A DNA stretch of 64,000 bases. Origin: Streblospio benedicti (lineage: Eukaryota > Annelida > Polychaeta > Spionida > Spionidae). A program made the position numbers and the translations under genes. Under the pieces are notes generated by a model, which made no database searches, was not told the origin of the DNA, and saw nothing but the letters and a program-made list of their open reading frames with translations. Positions 13,901-28,900 of the stretch are shown in pieces. Numbering within the stretch: the first letter of the stretch is position 1; every line of letters begins with the position of its first letter. The stretch is taken from NCBI GenBank assembly GCA_019095985.1, contig CM032659.1:11917258-11981257 (forward strand), in the 5' to 3' direction.

Positions 13901-16900
13901 CTTCAGATTAGGAGATTTGTCAAGTGACGCCGGCAGCTGGCGGGAATACATGGCGGTGGTTGGGGTAGTGTGGTTTGTTGTGATGGGGGTGCTCTGAAAG
14001 AGCGTATGCACCGTGCTCAAGTATGTATGTAACCGCTATCCCGATGTGATCTTGTACTTAAGATATACTACTGCTGACTGGCTAACTTATGCTGATCGGC
14101 CGACTGGCCGACTGGGTGGCTGGGTGCCTGCCTGCCTGCCCGCCTGCCTGGTCCACCTCCATATCTCTATCTCCATCTATCCGTCCAACTATCTCTCTCT
14201 CTTTCCTCTCTCTCGCACCATATCCAACAGATCCAAGACGAAGCGGCGCAGAATAGCATTACCACAAACTGGCAGGACTGTGAGTCAGTTGACATATCGG
14301 GTGTTGGCCGCAAAAACAAGATTAGTCGTCGATTTCTCATCAGTGCGTAAACACATGTGGCAGCGGCGGCGGCGGCGGGGCGGTGGAGGGCGGCGGCAAT
14401 ATGGGCCGCAGGTCTGATGAAATAGCCATGAATATAGAAAAAAATGTATATGGGGTTAAAACATTGTCTTTTATTCACTTCAATCTGAGCCGTGGTTATT
14501 TTTCTTCCATATCTGGCACAGTGTATCTATATGATGTGAACTGTAGCCCCCCACCCTCCAAAAGGAACTCTTATTTATGCCACCTGTTAACAGTGACATA
14601 TGTTCTTGGATTTGTAATTTCCTAACTACGGGTGTTCCTCACTGCACTCTTCCAGCCTGATACAAAGAGAGCACTGCAAGCCTCCACAAATAACCAATTG
14701 TCTATCAAGACCCTTTGAGGACACCCCACGAATAGTCTTACTAGAGGAGTTGCACTGCACTGCACAATAATCTACAATACCCAGCTTTTGAGGTCACCTA
14801 GCTGACAATGCGAGGTCCCCAAAGATAGGTCTTCTATCTATTCCACTGTAGCATACGACACAGCAATGGCCCCCATTCCCCGCCATGTATCCCCTTGGTG
14901 AATTAAAGCCTTCATTTGATCATGCCTTTTGCGGGCAAGTACAAGAAGTACAATGGGGATCTCGCTGTTATTTGCACATACGTACACACTCTTGCTAGAT
15001 ATGTGGATTCTTGCATCTGTCGATTGCTGCTTTTTGTACATGCTACAACAACTATTCTCGTGTTTGATGCTGGTGGCTTTTGCAGTGTTTCATAAAATGC
15101 CACCCATTCCTTTCTTGTAGCATTGTAATTACAAAAACACTGATTTTATATGGTGATGAGAACAAGTAAGAAGCACCAGTCGTCACCACGGTATTGTAGA
15201 ACTATTGACGAGGTAAATAAGACTAAATATAGTATAAAACAGACATGTACTAGTCTGTTCCTTTTCACCCATTTCACCCCACACCAAATTTGTAACTGCA
15301 GTTTCCACATGTCCCATATCACTCTTGTTGTGGCATTTTGCCTGCATATGCAACTCATCTTGTTGGATCATCGGATGCACCCGTACTCCAGTTTTTAAAA
15401 CCCTGGATCTTCCAGTGATATCCCACATTCCATCTACTGAGAAACTTCGCAACAAGGACACCTCACCAATACGGGCACCTCTTAATTTGGGACACATTTC
15501 CATTCTCTCCTCGCCTATATATACTATACGTTGTTTCTAAAAGCCTTTCAATACCATGGACCCACACCCCACCCCATGGAGTCACCTCTAACTGCGCAGT
15601 TTTATACTGTACCTATGAACCTCCTCTTTATTGATAAGTTATCCAGGAGAGTGCTTTATGTGTACTGATTAGTGCACCTGCTAGGCCCTGATGGGTGCGG
15701 GTCAGCGGGTCACACCCCGGGTACTTGTGCCCGGGGTGGGCGAGTGCGGTGTGCAATGGCTAAAATGGATAAGCACAGAATTTTTCTATTTTTGGTAATG
15801 ACTGATGAATAAATGAGTTTTCCATAAGAGCACATTGTTGTGGTTTGTATGTTTTTGTTTTGTTTTAAAGGAATGTTAAATTGTTTTATTGCAGATGGTA
15901 GCCTGTTGCCAGTGGTATAGATTTTGAAAGTTAATACAATCTAATCATTGATGATTTTGAGTTGAATCTGGTAAAATATTTTTCTTCTTCTATTTTACCT
16001 ACAATGTCTGACTGTGTCTTGATAGTTAGATCATTGGTTTCATTTGAGCTAACATCAGAAACCTAACTACAAGCACTGTATTTGTTCTTGGCCCAAGGGC
16101 TACAACTAGGATAAATGCAATTGTGAAACTGTGAGTCCATTTCATAAATATTGATAGTGCATTTCATATATGTTGGTAAACACTAGTAAGAAACCTCTGA
16201 ATAAAGAATCTCATAGAAACTAAATGAAAACAAATTATGTTTAAATAATTAAGTTTGCTTTAACACAAAAGTGAGAAAATGAGGGGATCGGCAAAGCAAG
16301 TGCCTCTCTGACGTTGCAAAGATTTTATTAAAAATAAATGAATATTGCCTTTTCTTAATTGAAGAACATTTGTTCCGAAAATGATGCACCACGCAAAGGT
16401 ATCAGAAGCTCCCATCTCATACATCAAATGCAGCTAAAAGGTCAGATAATATAGCAGAGAAAAGCGAGCTTAGTGCAAGAACGATTGCTCACGATTACAG
16501 ATTACAGCATGTCTGTGAAGCATTAATGAGTAACGGGTTCAGCCAGCAGGCAGCTGGAAAGGGCACACTCGAGCATTTAAGGCACAGCTTGTTTCTAATG
16601 GTAACTTGCGCATCTGGGTGATGTGAACATCATAATCAATACATGGGAATCTTTGGTATATATCGGGTTTATTTTTCCTACTATTTTCTATTTAATTTCA
16701 TATTCAATGACATCACTTTTTGATTTCCGAATATGTTTACTAAGCACTGTACCATTCTTTAAGTTTTCGTTTTGAAAAGATTGTTTATGGTGGCTAAATC
16801 TTGTTTTGAAGGTTCTTTCCGTCAGCCCAATATATGTTTCTGTGGATTGGTTGTTGGTTACTAGGGAGGCTTGAAAGATCACAGATTTATTAGTAATTTC

Positions 16901-19900
16901 TAGATATAAATATCTTTGGAGAGTCAACAGCTAATTCTTTTGGTGATATGTTTCATGTCATGAATACTCATCTTCAGCACAAATGACAAAATTACACAGG
17001 ATAGAATGTCTACATAATACTAAAATACACAATATATCACATAGATATTATAGCACGTACTAATTATTATGTCCCATAGGGGTGTGGGGGTACACGCATC
17101 AATTTCAATAGTAAACCACGGTCAAGTTTTTAAACTTCTCTTATTAAACATTGTTCCCCTCCAGGGGTTCATAGTGACTTGAAGCACAACAATACAACAC
17201 GTCCATGTACAGTCTCCCCATTAAAGAGCAAGTCATCCAATTGTGGAGTGGCCATTTTCTGTTCCTCCCAATTTCCTAGCCTGTTAGCATCTGCACAATG
17301 GGGGCAGAGCACAACTATTTCATTATTCGCAATCAAACCACAATGGACCAAATACCACACACACACTTTTTCTCATAAAGAGCATACAGTGCAACAGTGA
17401 GTAGTGCATTGTATTGTTGTACAGTGTCATTTAATGTATAATTATGGACATGAGCACTGGTACATATCATTAACATATCATTAACATATCATTAACTCGT
17501 ACCATACATGTCTGAAGTTTCTGTTCAAGTTTACAAAAGTGGATAAAAAAGAAATTCATTCGACAATTTTTACAGCAAATCCATAAAATGTCCAAATACA
17601 GTCTTTGATAGCAGCTTGAATGACAAGAAATAACGTGTCATTTCAAATTTCGAGTGATCAGAGTTTGACATAAACAAGCCCAACTGTAATTCTCCCCCGG
17701 TATACCCTGCTCTTGCGTCCTAACAGCACATAGCAGCAGGACGGATGTAATTCAGTGTGCGTAAAGAAAGCCCGATGATTGCGTACGCACTGGGACTCAG
17801 CACTCTGGTGGGTGATGTAAAAATGTACAACTCAGACAGAGCAAGATGAGATCAGTCCAGCTTTACATATGAAAGGCTCGTAAATGAGCTGCAGCGACTC
17901 TGCTGTTTCTGACCCTGATCTTTTGGTCTATGTTTATCCCTCTACTGGCGGGGTTTTCGTTGGTGTATAATGTCGGAGGCTAGAATACAGTCTAGAATAA
18001 ACTCAAAGTTACCAAGATGGGTGTCTGATTCGTTCAGGAGAATCTAGGAAATATTGTGGCAAATAATGAGTTGCTGATTCTAGCTCACTAAATACTGAGA
18101 GGTGCAGGGCTGGTTCTCTGGAGATACGTCGCGGGGTATCTGGCTGTGTCGCCGTAATATCGTGAGTTTGATACACAGTTTGAACATTGACCAGTATTTA
18201 GTGAAATTTTCTCCATTGGAATGTACTATTGTTTTGTCCAGATACCTCAGCAGTACTAACAAAACACACACAAACAATATGAATCTTTGTACAGAAAATC
18301 TAATCATCCCCACAGCTTACAATATAAACCAAATTAGATCGAGACCTTTTATATGCTGTACATTTAGGATTGTGTGCAGATCAATGACTGTATGCTATAA
18401 ACCCAGCTATCAATATTGACAACAGGTTAAATCTTCATTTCCATGTAATGAAAACAACCAAGCAAACACCCAGACCCCACAACACACCCCACAGACCTCT
18501 CTCCTCCAACAACTTCCCACCCCAAATGCCATGGCTACCACCGCTGCCGCAGCCCCCAATCGTCCCAAGGGACGCATCCGCCCGTATTGCAGCCGCCGCG
18601 ATTTACGATGTCATTATGATCCGCCCGTCCCAAGGGGCCGTTGTGTTTGTATCAGCCTGCACAAGGGGACGTTGTGGCGCCGTCACGACAAGCTTGTTAG
18701 CGGGCCCCGCTGTATAAGCGGGTTTATGGATTAGCCACTATTATTGGCGGACGATGGATTACTGCTTACTTTAGACATAGTTGGTCATTACTTGGAATGC
18801 GAGCTCCGGAGAGCCTGGGCTGTATGGTAACAGTGTGAAGAGAGTTTACTAGCTGGAAAGCCATTTTTTCATTACATGGTGAAATTGATGATTCTTGGAT
18901 ATAGATATTGTTTAGATATTTAAAGTTATTGTTTGGATCGACTAGCATATAAACAATGAGTAAACACACCATAGGTGGCTTGAGTAGTGTATAAGGTTAC
19001 ACGTGTATGTATGTAGATGCCTAGCATTGATGAAGATATCACTCAAACTAAAGTGTTGTAGCTTGTAGATAAGAAAAAAATATTCATGGCAACGTAAACA
19101 ATTCCAAACTGCATTTTATTTGCGCAATAACATAACAACCCAGACAAAAAAGCGTATATTATATTTTCGCCCTCTTTTCCGAAGCTTCCCGTGTTCATCA
19201 AACAACTGATGAAGTTGAAAGCGACATACATGAATGTAATCACGTGTTTTTCGGTTCCCTTCCAATACTATTAACCCCTTTATCAAGATAATATGCCTAT
19301 TATTCACTTCATATGGAATATTCTAACACCGTTTGTGGGTAGTGCAAAAGAGATTCCGTAAACCGGTGATGAAGGAAGCCTTCACACAGAATTGAAAGTC
19401 AACTGACTATATTAGGAAGAGCCTATTCACACAATCACATTCCCAGCTGGGTACCTCATTCCTAGAAGTTTCCTTTCTAGTCACGTTCAAAACCCCACGT
19501 CACTAATGGTTGTGTTTGAAGAGAGATTGTAACAATAGCCATTTCCCAATTACGTTGTGCGGCACACACAGTCCATTGTTCCCGACGTAGCTCTCTCCGT
19601 GCATAAACATTACATTAGACACAAGCTACGGCAATAATTGGCAATTTGATAGTATCTGTACATCTTGCTTGAAAGGAGTTTTAGGTGCATGCTCACTGAG
19701 TATGAGTATGTAACGTTCAAACATGAGCCGCTGTGCCGTTTAGTGTGGTTATTAGGCTTCATGAGTGCGTTCATGTAGTTTTTCATTCTCCAAATACAGA
19801 TATGTTAGCCTGGACACTTGTGGGAGTAAGTAGAGTAGAGAGTAGGGCACCTAGTAAGAAGGCATCCATTTTAATGGAAATACAATGTAGTTGGAAACAG

Positions 19901-22900
19901 TTTCCAAGATTGTTTTCACATTCTGGTTTATGACCACTGATTGTCTGTTGTTTGGTCTATTCCACTTTGAATAAACGTTCCCTATTTGGGTTCATTTTTG
20001 ACCATTAATTGGTTCATGTATAACAGTTATCCATCTGCAGATCGCTGTGTGTTTTTGTAATTAACTAAACACTAAAAAGCCACACTCTTATAACTAATGG
20101 GAATGTGAGAAGCTAGTCCTAATTGTCATGTGTTTTTAAGGTGAGTAAAAATATCATACCAAGTGTACTTCGTGTGTTTAATCAGTTCGTTTAAAGATCA
20201 ACCCAGAGGGAATGCAGTTACCTCTTGTGGGTTCAATAAAATATACATTTTATGTACTGACTTTGCAAATACAACTGTTTAGACTAGCTAACCAAGTATA
20301 TGAAAACGGATTAAAATCAATCATGAACATAGCTAGGTCTCGACCCTGTGCTCAGCCAACAAAGTACATACCCCCAAAGAGAGCAAGACCGATGGAAAGG
20401 ACCGGGGTTATCATAACACCACTGGCACCCCTGGGGTGAGGGAGTGCCACCGATTGATTAAAATCATATTCTCTAGGTGCATAGTTGAAATTCAATCATT
20501 ACACAATTCTATTAGTTTGTGGTGTATTGAGACTATAGGTCGTTGTTATTTTAAACGATTACTTTCTATATGAGATTAATGCTCGCTTATGTAAGATCAA
20601 GTGGGTGGTTACATGTAGTAATAGACAATTTTGAATTAACTGGTGGTTGAAAGTCCAAGTTGAAAATGTAGACGTCTCATAACCATAAAATCAATGGAGT
20701 GGTGAAATAATCTATAGATTATGAGATACGTGTCTCATTTCATATCACATGAAAACCCATTCTTAGAAATGTTTTAAAGTCAATATTTATTGTACTTTCC
20801 ACCACCCATTATTTTTAAAGCTATCACCTAATACAGTAAGATAGATATATTTTCTCAAAGCCATGCATAATATAAGGATGTCAGTGAGAATACAATGGAA
20901 CAACATGCTCCATGTGCATGCCACGTGTAGAGATATTTATTTGTGGCACCCCGTCCCCCCAGCCTAGCCTACCCTCCCGTGACTTGCCATCGCCCATGTA
21001 CCATGCACAGATAGTGCAGATAGGGCGCCACCCGGTGGCGGGTAGCAGAACTAATGGCACGTCTCTTGAGAGAGCGCGACACGGACAATCATGATGGCGG
21101 GCGTCTGGAGATCTGAGGCTGAGATACGTGGGTGGACGACGGTGGCACTGTTTGGAACTGAGGGGTTGTAGTCTACGTGTGTACGCTGATCAACACGTCC
21201 CTACTGGGAGAACCAGGTGTTCCGGGAGAGGGTTAAGGGGCCACGATGCAGCTGAAGGTGCGAGTAGGAATAACATCTGGGTGAAAGGTTGCCGGCAGTG
21301 ATACTGAACACCTTTTAAAAAGGATAGGTGTGTTTTCAAGAACCATACAAGGTTGTTTTAACCCCTACTTTTACATGTGAATATTGTATGGTGCCCTTAA
21401 TTTATAGGGAGTAAAGAACACAACATGTACATGAGTGATGCTGATGGTGATAGTTAAATCTAAATAAAGTCTCATGGTGTAGAAATGTGAAATTTGGTCT
21501 ATGAGGAGCCTGTGTACCCGGTGGTGTGTTTTCTTTAATATATGGCCTAATTTGAAAGGGCAATAACCATCTTCACTAGTTCTATGTGTGATGTAATTAA
21601 CGCATTATATTACATTTACCTTACAGGAGTGGCATGACCGAAGATGTTTATTATGTGTGTGTACGCGCGCGTGCGCGCGTGCGTGTGTGTGTAAGGGTGT
21701 ATGTGTGAGTTGCTTTCTATTAACACAGCAACACAGTGAATGCAATGCAATAACAGTAGAACCACCAATTAACCACTTCTCTACTAATACCACCCCTATA
21801 ATAAGCCCATCATTTATAGTGCCATGCCTTGATGAACAGACAAGAACGAATCTCTATACAGAGACACACGAAAACAGTCGCCATGGCTGATCTCAATGGC
21901 GAGGTTACACTTTAAAAATGCTCCTGACAGTGCTTTAGGTTTTGCTATAGCTACCCATACACACACAAACTACGTTCAAAGGCGCACGTGCAACACAGAG
22001 GAGCGCACATCACTAATGAGGCCACATTACATAGCCATAGAGGCAGCACGGAAAGGTTAAGGAGCCCCGATGCCAAGCTAACGTTGGGTTGGGGTGGTCA
22101 CTACATCATCAGGGGGGTTCTCTCACCCATAGTGAGGGTTGGAAAGGGTGTTGGAGGCTGCTGGGGGCGGGGTAGTCGCTGGAAAGGTCATCTTGCTATG
22201 GGACTATTGATCGTCGAGTATGCACTTCGCTTTTGTTGAATGGTAAGAAAATGGTCATCTTGACTATACAGGATGTTACAAAGTGCTGGTATGTAGCATA
22301 TAGAATACGCAAGATGACCAGTTAACGTGGTCATCCTGTCAAAGTGGTTGTGATCTGCATTGGTAGCGTTGCCCAAATACTTTGTATATAGGTACTACAG
22401 AACTTTTAAATGGAGTTGTGCTAGCTATATAAGATGACGGATTTGTTTACTGGCAGAGTCGTTCCAAATTACTCCTATAGCAGGGTAAACTAACTGACAA
22501 AGATGCCCGTGAAATTTAGCGATATCGTAAAGAAGCATTTCCTTCAATATGATTAGGTCTGCAAAACCTAAAAAGTGTTGCGCATAAAGATCAACATCAT
22601 TGCCAACCTGATGTTGACAACCCTGCAATAGTCAAAGTGAAAGGTTAAGCATCTTGACTAACTCAGTAAAATGAGTAGCATTGATAGCACAGAATAATGA
22701 CCACCATTGATGACCACTTGTTGAAGGTCAGAGCGGCCGTTGCTGGGAAGACGCCAGCCCCTGATGACGGGAAATTACAGGCGAGTAGAGTCCCACATTA
22801 CAGGATGCTTTATCTGAGCCGCCGCCTAAATGTGAGACTTCACTCCTGCCATGATGGACAGATGAGGACAGGATGAGTGTGCATAATGAGGACTTATAGC

Positions 22901-25900
22901 TGCTGTGGCGGCATCAGATGGGGCCCAGTCGATTTAGTTGGAAATGTGGGGATTCGTAGTTATAAGGCAGGAACGTATTGCAGCTTGATTGTAAGGTTAG
23001 ACGCGTCTGTTGTGGCATGAGTTGACGATCATATCACTTGATTTGATGGGGAATGTGGTGGGACTTGTAGGCCCGTGTTACGATTCCCCGTTTGAGGTTG
23101 TTTTGTTTACTGGGGAACTTATTGAACGTGTTCCATCTGGATTGTTAAGTTTGATTTCACCCATACATGTAGGATAGATACAATATAGAAACGTGTTGTA
23201 GTTTGTCTGTTTTAGGTAATTAAGGCTTCAATTGAAATTAGATCGTTTGCAGGTAAATGAAAATATGCTTTCATTTTCCATGATCATCAGTGTTAGCTTT
23301 GGTACACCCGCCCTGACAACTAAAGCAATTGAATAAATTGTTGAGTAAATGTACATCATGCCACAATATGTATATGGAATTAATATGATTTTATGTTAAG
23401 GAAAGAATCGATTGAAAAATGCAAATGAACACCACTAAATAAACATTTAAAAAGTAAAAAATAGTTAATTCTACAAAATCAAGTGCGTAATCTATAAAAA
23501 AAACTATTACAACACACATGAAACACAAAAAAAATATTAGTGTGGTTGAAGTAATACATAAAGTGATGTATGGTAGCTGGCACATCAAGGCCTGGTCAGT
23601 CTTTTGAAGGCTAGGAGGAGATATATGACATTGCCGGACACGTCGGAGCCGGACCATAGCACGTGACTTAGAGGCGGACGTGGTGGTGATTGATGACGTC
23701 ATTCCCACCCGCAGAAACCAGCACACGACATTTCTCAAATACAGGAGGACATGCCATAAAGATCAACTGGGGTGGGGGTGGGGCGGGGGTTGGGGTGGGG
23801 GTAGGGGGCTGAGCCCAAGTGAACTCATTATAGAGATGGTCTCAACTACAAACGTGGTCATTATTGGAGAATGTAATCGGGAGTTCATTATTGCATGCTC
23901 ATTTGTATTTCAGTTTATTTTTCTTTACTATTTTAACTATGTCCACACATATTTGATAAGTTTAAAGTAGAAAAATGCTTAGGTAGGATACAAAAATGTA
24001 TCTAGATGCCTCATTCACTCAAGAATAGTGCTATATTACCATTCTTATTATTTCCTCCCGTTTTTAGATGAGCACAAGATACTGCTTAATCCATCTAACA
24101 TGGCCAACAATACCATACAGCTTTAGTCACCAACAAAGCTAGCTCTATAGCGTTGTCTCCACACCAGCTCATGCTGAATAATTCAAATTCAAAAGCAATA
24201 TCTGAAATGGACAAATAACACTTTCTCCCTTCACTTCCGCCACAGGCGTAATGGGAGCATTTCCTACGGCCGGCTATAGCTATCCCAGCACACAATTGAT
24301 GACTGCAAGGGGCTTGCTATCACTACAATGCACAGTGCCCGTATTTGTGCCTTTTCCATCAGTCTTATCTCCCTTATACAGATACGCTATCGACACAGTT
24401 GGCTTATTGCTACGGTGCAACCACTCGGTCGTGACCTGTAATGGTGTTTTTGGTACGGTGGAGCTTGGTTTTATGGGATATTAATGTGGTTTGGGATTAA
24501 TGTTATGCTGGGGGTGTAAAAACGTGTTAGTGCGTTGCAGTGCAGCGTCAATGCTTTGAATTTGGGGTTATACGGCGTACGTTTGTGCTTTATATTATAA
24601 ATGCTGGTTCAGGTAGGGTTGGGGCAGGAGCAGAGTATTGAGCAAACTCATTCTTTTATACTAGAATCCTTCAATTTGTACATTAGATTTCCATTTGAAA
24701 AAGAGATCTCTTCTAGATGTGATACATTGGGATTCCCACCATCTTAGATGGACCTCTGTAGATCTTGATAAAATAGAATAAAGCAGTCATGAATAACACT
24801 GTATGCTCCATTGGGTGCTGTGAAGGGAAATATAGCATTGCATCTGTGACAATCACCATGCATATATCTAAACCTATCAAAACAACCTATAGAAGTGTCA
24901 ATCAAGACGCTAAACCAACACAGTCCCCTGTAAATAGAAGGTCTTAGAAAAAAAATGCCACAATGGGGATAGAATCAGAATGCCTTTGTGAGATCCTACT
25001 ATATATGCGCCGATGCATATACAGTGTTTTATGGACCAAATAAAAAGTGGTGGCCTGTCACTGCAATTTACATTCACGTTTGCATGTTGACTAACAATTG
25101 AGGTTGGTCATCATTGGCGACTGTTGAGTCTATCAAGGCCCTTTTCATCCAAGTTTTTTTTATATGACAGTCCCTACGGGTCTAAAATATTCTGAAAATG
25201 GATACACACTGGTCAGTCTTGTATTTAGTAATAAGGTTGATGTTATATACTTTACGCTCGTTTTCACGCACTGTTCGCCATTTTTCGTCTGCCTGTATTC
25301 GTGACGTCACTACCGGGACGGGCCCATTTCCGCCTCAGGCGTCTTCTGTCTCCATCAGCATCAAAACGACAAACGTGATATAGTTTTGTTTGCTTCCATT
25401 TGCTTGGGAAATGGATGAGGTTTTGGCTACATGCTTGTATAATGTGGTTTCACTCTTCAGAGGGACAAAAAGTAGTGAAATACGGGATGGGTTTAACTTG
25501 TTTGTTTAAATTTGTCCGCTAAAAGAATAAATGTGCTTGTTTTATAGTCGCAAAGAACAACTTTTGCCGTTTTCTAGCGGCTTTACATCAACACCAAGTC
25601 ATTGGCATCCTTGTCATACTATATCTTTCTCAACTCCCTGGGGAGCATACAGCACATTGCAACCGTAGTTCATACGTACTTATCACTGATATTTGTGTTC
25701 ACTCGCCTGACCTGTACCTATTTAACGTGTGGGTACCACGGAGCAGTGTGCAACCGGTTAGAGGTAAGTTTGCTCAACGCTTACCATTAGACCCGACCGG
25801 GAATCGAACCCACGACCCTCTGGTCACGAGTGCAACTCCCTATCCACTCGGTCACGGAAGCACGGAAGAATGCATTGTAGCTTACAAGTGCTGATTCTGT

Positions 25901-28900
25901 TCTAGATACAGTTTTACGATGGTTATTTGCACGTGTACCCAGTATTTGATTTTATAGTGTGATGGACTTGTAGTAAACTTACAACTGCAGTCAATCATTT
26001 AACGAGAAAAGTTATTTCATACTATTTTTTTACCCACAGTGACAGTGTGTAACTTCGTTAAAATTGTATTAGGTAATAATAATTCTGTTCCCTGGTTGTT
26101 ATTTCATTTTTCCAATCAATTATGGAAATATTCGTAATATTTATGGAAATGTTCATGATATTTTCATTTTTGCACATTTTGATAACGATGCTTCCCCAGG
26201 CCACTCTAGCTATGATTTGTTTAGCTTAATTGCTGTTTTGGAATAGTCGATTTTGCTATTAGTCAGATGCAAGCCAATGAAGATTAGGCTGTGAAGGATG
26301 TTAATCACTCCAGACACAAATCGTCAGTAAAAAAAGTACTTGGTGGTCTCCTCATGGCACATTTTTGAAAAGATGGCTGCTGTATAAACAGTTACTTAGA
26401 ATAATAAGATGATAGTTTATGGTGCATTTTGCATTGTTTCCATTTTTTTCTAAGTCATCTTCGATCATTTTGAAAATGGCTGCTGCTACATTAATAAGAG
26501 AGATGATTTATTGTCCATTCTAACTCAGAAATACTTCAAAAGGATGGTTTTAGTATTTTTTGCTATGTTTCAAGTTTAAGAAACACGAACATGTCATAAA
26601 AGACGCCATATTGGAATCCAAGATGGCCACCATAAGTAAAAAATCATTATTTTTAAAGATCATAATGGTTAACATGCTTTTATTTATCATTATTAGTAGT
26701 ATTATGTTTTCAACAATGATCATTTATATAATATTGTCATGTTTTTTTATGTTTGTAAATGTTTATATGTTTATTTAATGCAGAATTTATAATATTGATA
26801 TATTAGCAGGACAAACAATGTGTGAAATGATGGCATTTTATTAAAGAAACAACGGTATGGGTTGCTTAAAAAGTACCAAGAAGCATATCTTTTTGCACCA
26901 ATCAATCATCTTCAGTGCTTTGCAAGAGATCCATCTCCTGCAGTGTGTGGTTAATAGATGACAATTCATACATTGATATGACATCTTTTAGATCTACATC
27001 ACGGGAAGATCTTGCAATGATGAGAAGCCGTGCTAATAATGAGGACGACTGTTTGAGAACAATTTCCTCTGCTCCAACTTTTGCTTTAATCGGCTTGGCC
27101 CCGTCGGTCCATCCAATGACTTTCAATTTAGACATTTTGTCCCAAAGATTTGAAGGTCCAGATATTTTTTCTTTAACAAACTTTTCATATGCAATTCTAC
27201 CACGATTTTCAGTGTCTAATATGTTCTCACTAACAGCATGAGGCATTATAATGTTGCTTGTCAAGTGAACAAGTTTCTCTTCTTTCCCATCCTCATTTTC
27301 TACTGTATTGAACATATTATATTTATAGAGGACCTCTTTGAGTTTCTTAATGTTTGCCTCTTGACGTTGAACTTTTTGATCATTCAAGTCCTGATGGTGT
27401 ATTTTTTATGGAGCTTCCACATTTAATATTTGTTCTATTTGTTGAGATACAATTGCCAATACAGGACTGCTCAAACAATACTGCAGTAACGACTCAGGGT
27501 GAGTTATTAGTCCAGCTATACCTCCAGCTCCTTTGTCTACTTTATTCTGATGCTCCTGTGCCTGGTCAACTCCAATGGCAGTGAAAGAAACTTTATCCCT
27601 TTATACATTGTACGGTTTCCATTTGATGCATCAAACTCGTTTATCTTTTTGTCAAGATTTGAAAAAAAACTCATCTTTATCTACTAATTCCTGGTGGGCC
27701 TCAGCGATACCTACTTCCCTCTTAACAGCACTTCCAAGGGTTTTAAGATTATCTTTCACAGCAACAAGCGTTTCAGGGTATCTTTCAAAGAATGCATCCC
27801 ACCACAAATCACTCAATGCCTCAAGAGTAATGATATGACATTCAATTGCTCGTTTGTAGTGCTTACCTTTTAATAATTGAATTGCTGTGACATTGCTGTA
27901 TATGTTTGCTTCTACCCATGCAGTATCTAAGCCACTACCTTCTACCATATCTCCCAGACACCGTACATAACACAGGCAGATGTGAAATTGGCCAAGTAAT
28001 TCTATCCAAATACCTCTATAGTTGAATGGTTGCAGGAAAGGGAGTTTGCGAACACGTTTGTACAAATCCATGTCAAAGTAAGAGTACTGCCCACTCCACG
28101 GTTAGTTCAAACATATATTTGAATGAATACAGACATTAATCTTATTACTAGAGGCAAAGGTGACGCATTTGAGAGGGGAAACTACAGGGGACTCAAGTTG
28201 ATAGGCCAAGTAATTAAAGTACTGGAGAGAGTAGAGGAGCAATTGATTAGGAAGAAGACGCAGATCAGTGACATGCAGTTCGGATTCATGCCAGGAAGAG
28301 GGACGACGGGTGCCATCTTTATAGTGCGCCAGATGCAGGAAAAGTACCTGGCAGCAAACAAGCCACTGTACCTAGCCTTTGTAGACCTTGAAAAGGCTTT
28401 TGATCATGTCCCAAGGCAGGTCATCTGGTGGGCCTTGCCCAAGCTAAGTGTCGACGAGTGGCTAGTCGTGCTGGTGCAGTCAATGTACAATAACGTACGC
28501 AGTCGCGTATGTGTTGGAGATGAGTACAGTGAAGTGTTTAGTGTGGAGGTCGATGTGCACCAGGGCTCAGTTCTAAGCCCACTGCTCTTCATTGTAGTTC
28601 TGGAGGCTCTCTCCCTTCAGTTCTGCACGGGTTGCCCCTGGGAACTGCTGTACGCCGATGATCTAGTCATTATTGCAAACACAAAACAAGAGTTACTGGA
28701 TAAAGTGCAGGTCTGGAAGGAGGGTATGGAGGAGAAGGGACTCCATGGGAAAACCAAGTGTATGATCTCTGGGTTACAGCTCGACAGACTGCATAAGACT
28801 GGAAAACATCCTTGCGCAGTCTGTCTCGCAGGTACAGGTAGTAATTCCATCTACTATGGAAAATGTGCTTGTTGGGTCCACAAGAAATGCAGTGGCATCA

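Noticed and set aside
14013-14417. 134-codon frame
   Set aside because: It passes through simple repeats and a GGC tract. Composition explains its length.
18531-18734. Ala/Arg-rich frame as a gene
   Set aside because: Two overlapping frames are open because the block is GC-rich. No domain is seen.
25785-25862. Functional tRNA gene
   Set aside because: A and B boxes are present but the acceptor and T stems do not pair, so a SINE head fits better.
26560-26778. Hydrophobic 72-codon frame, possible membrane peptide
   Set aside because: It is AT-rich sequence giving Ile/Met/Phe. There is no start context or conservation evidence.
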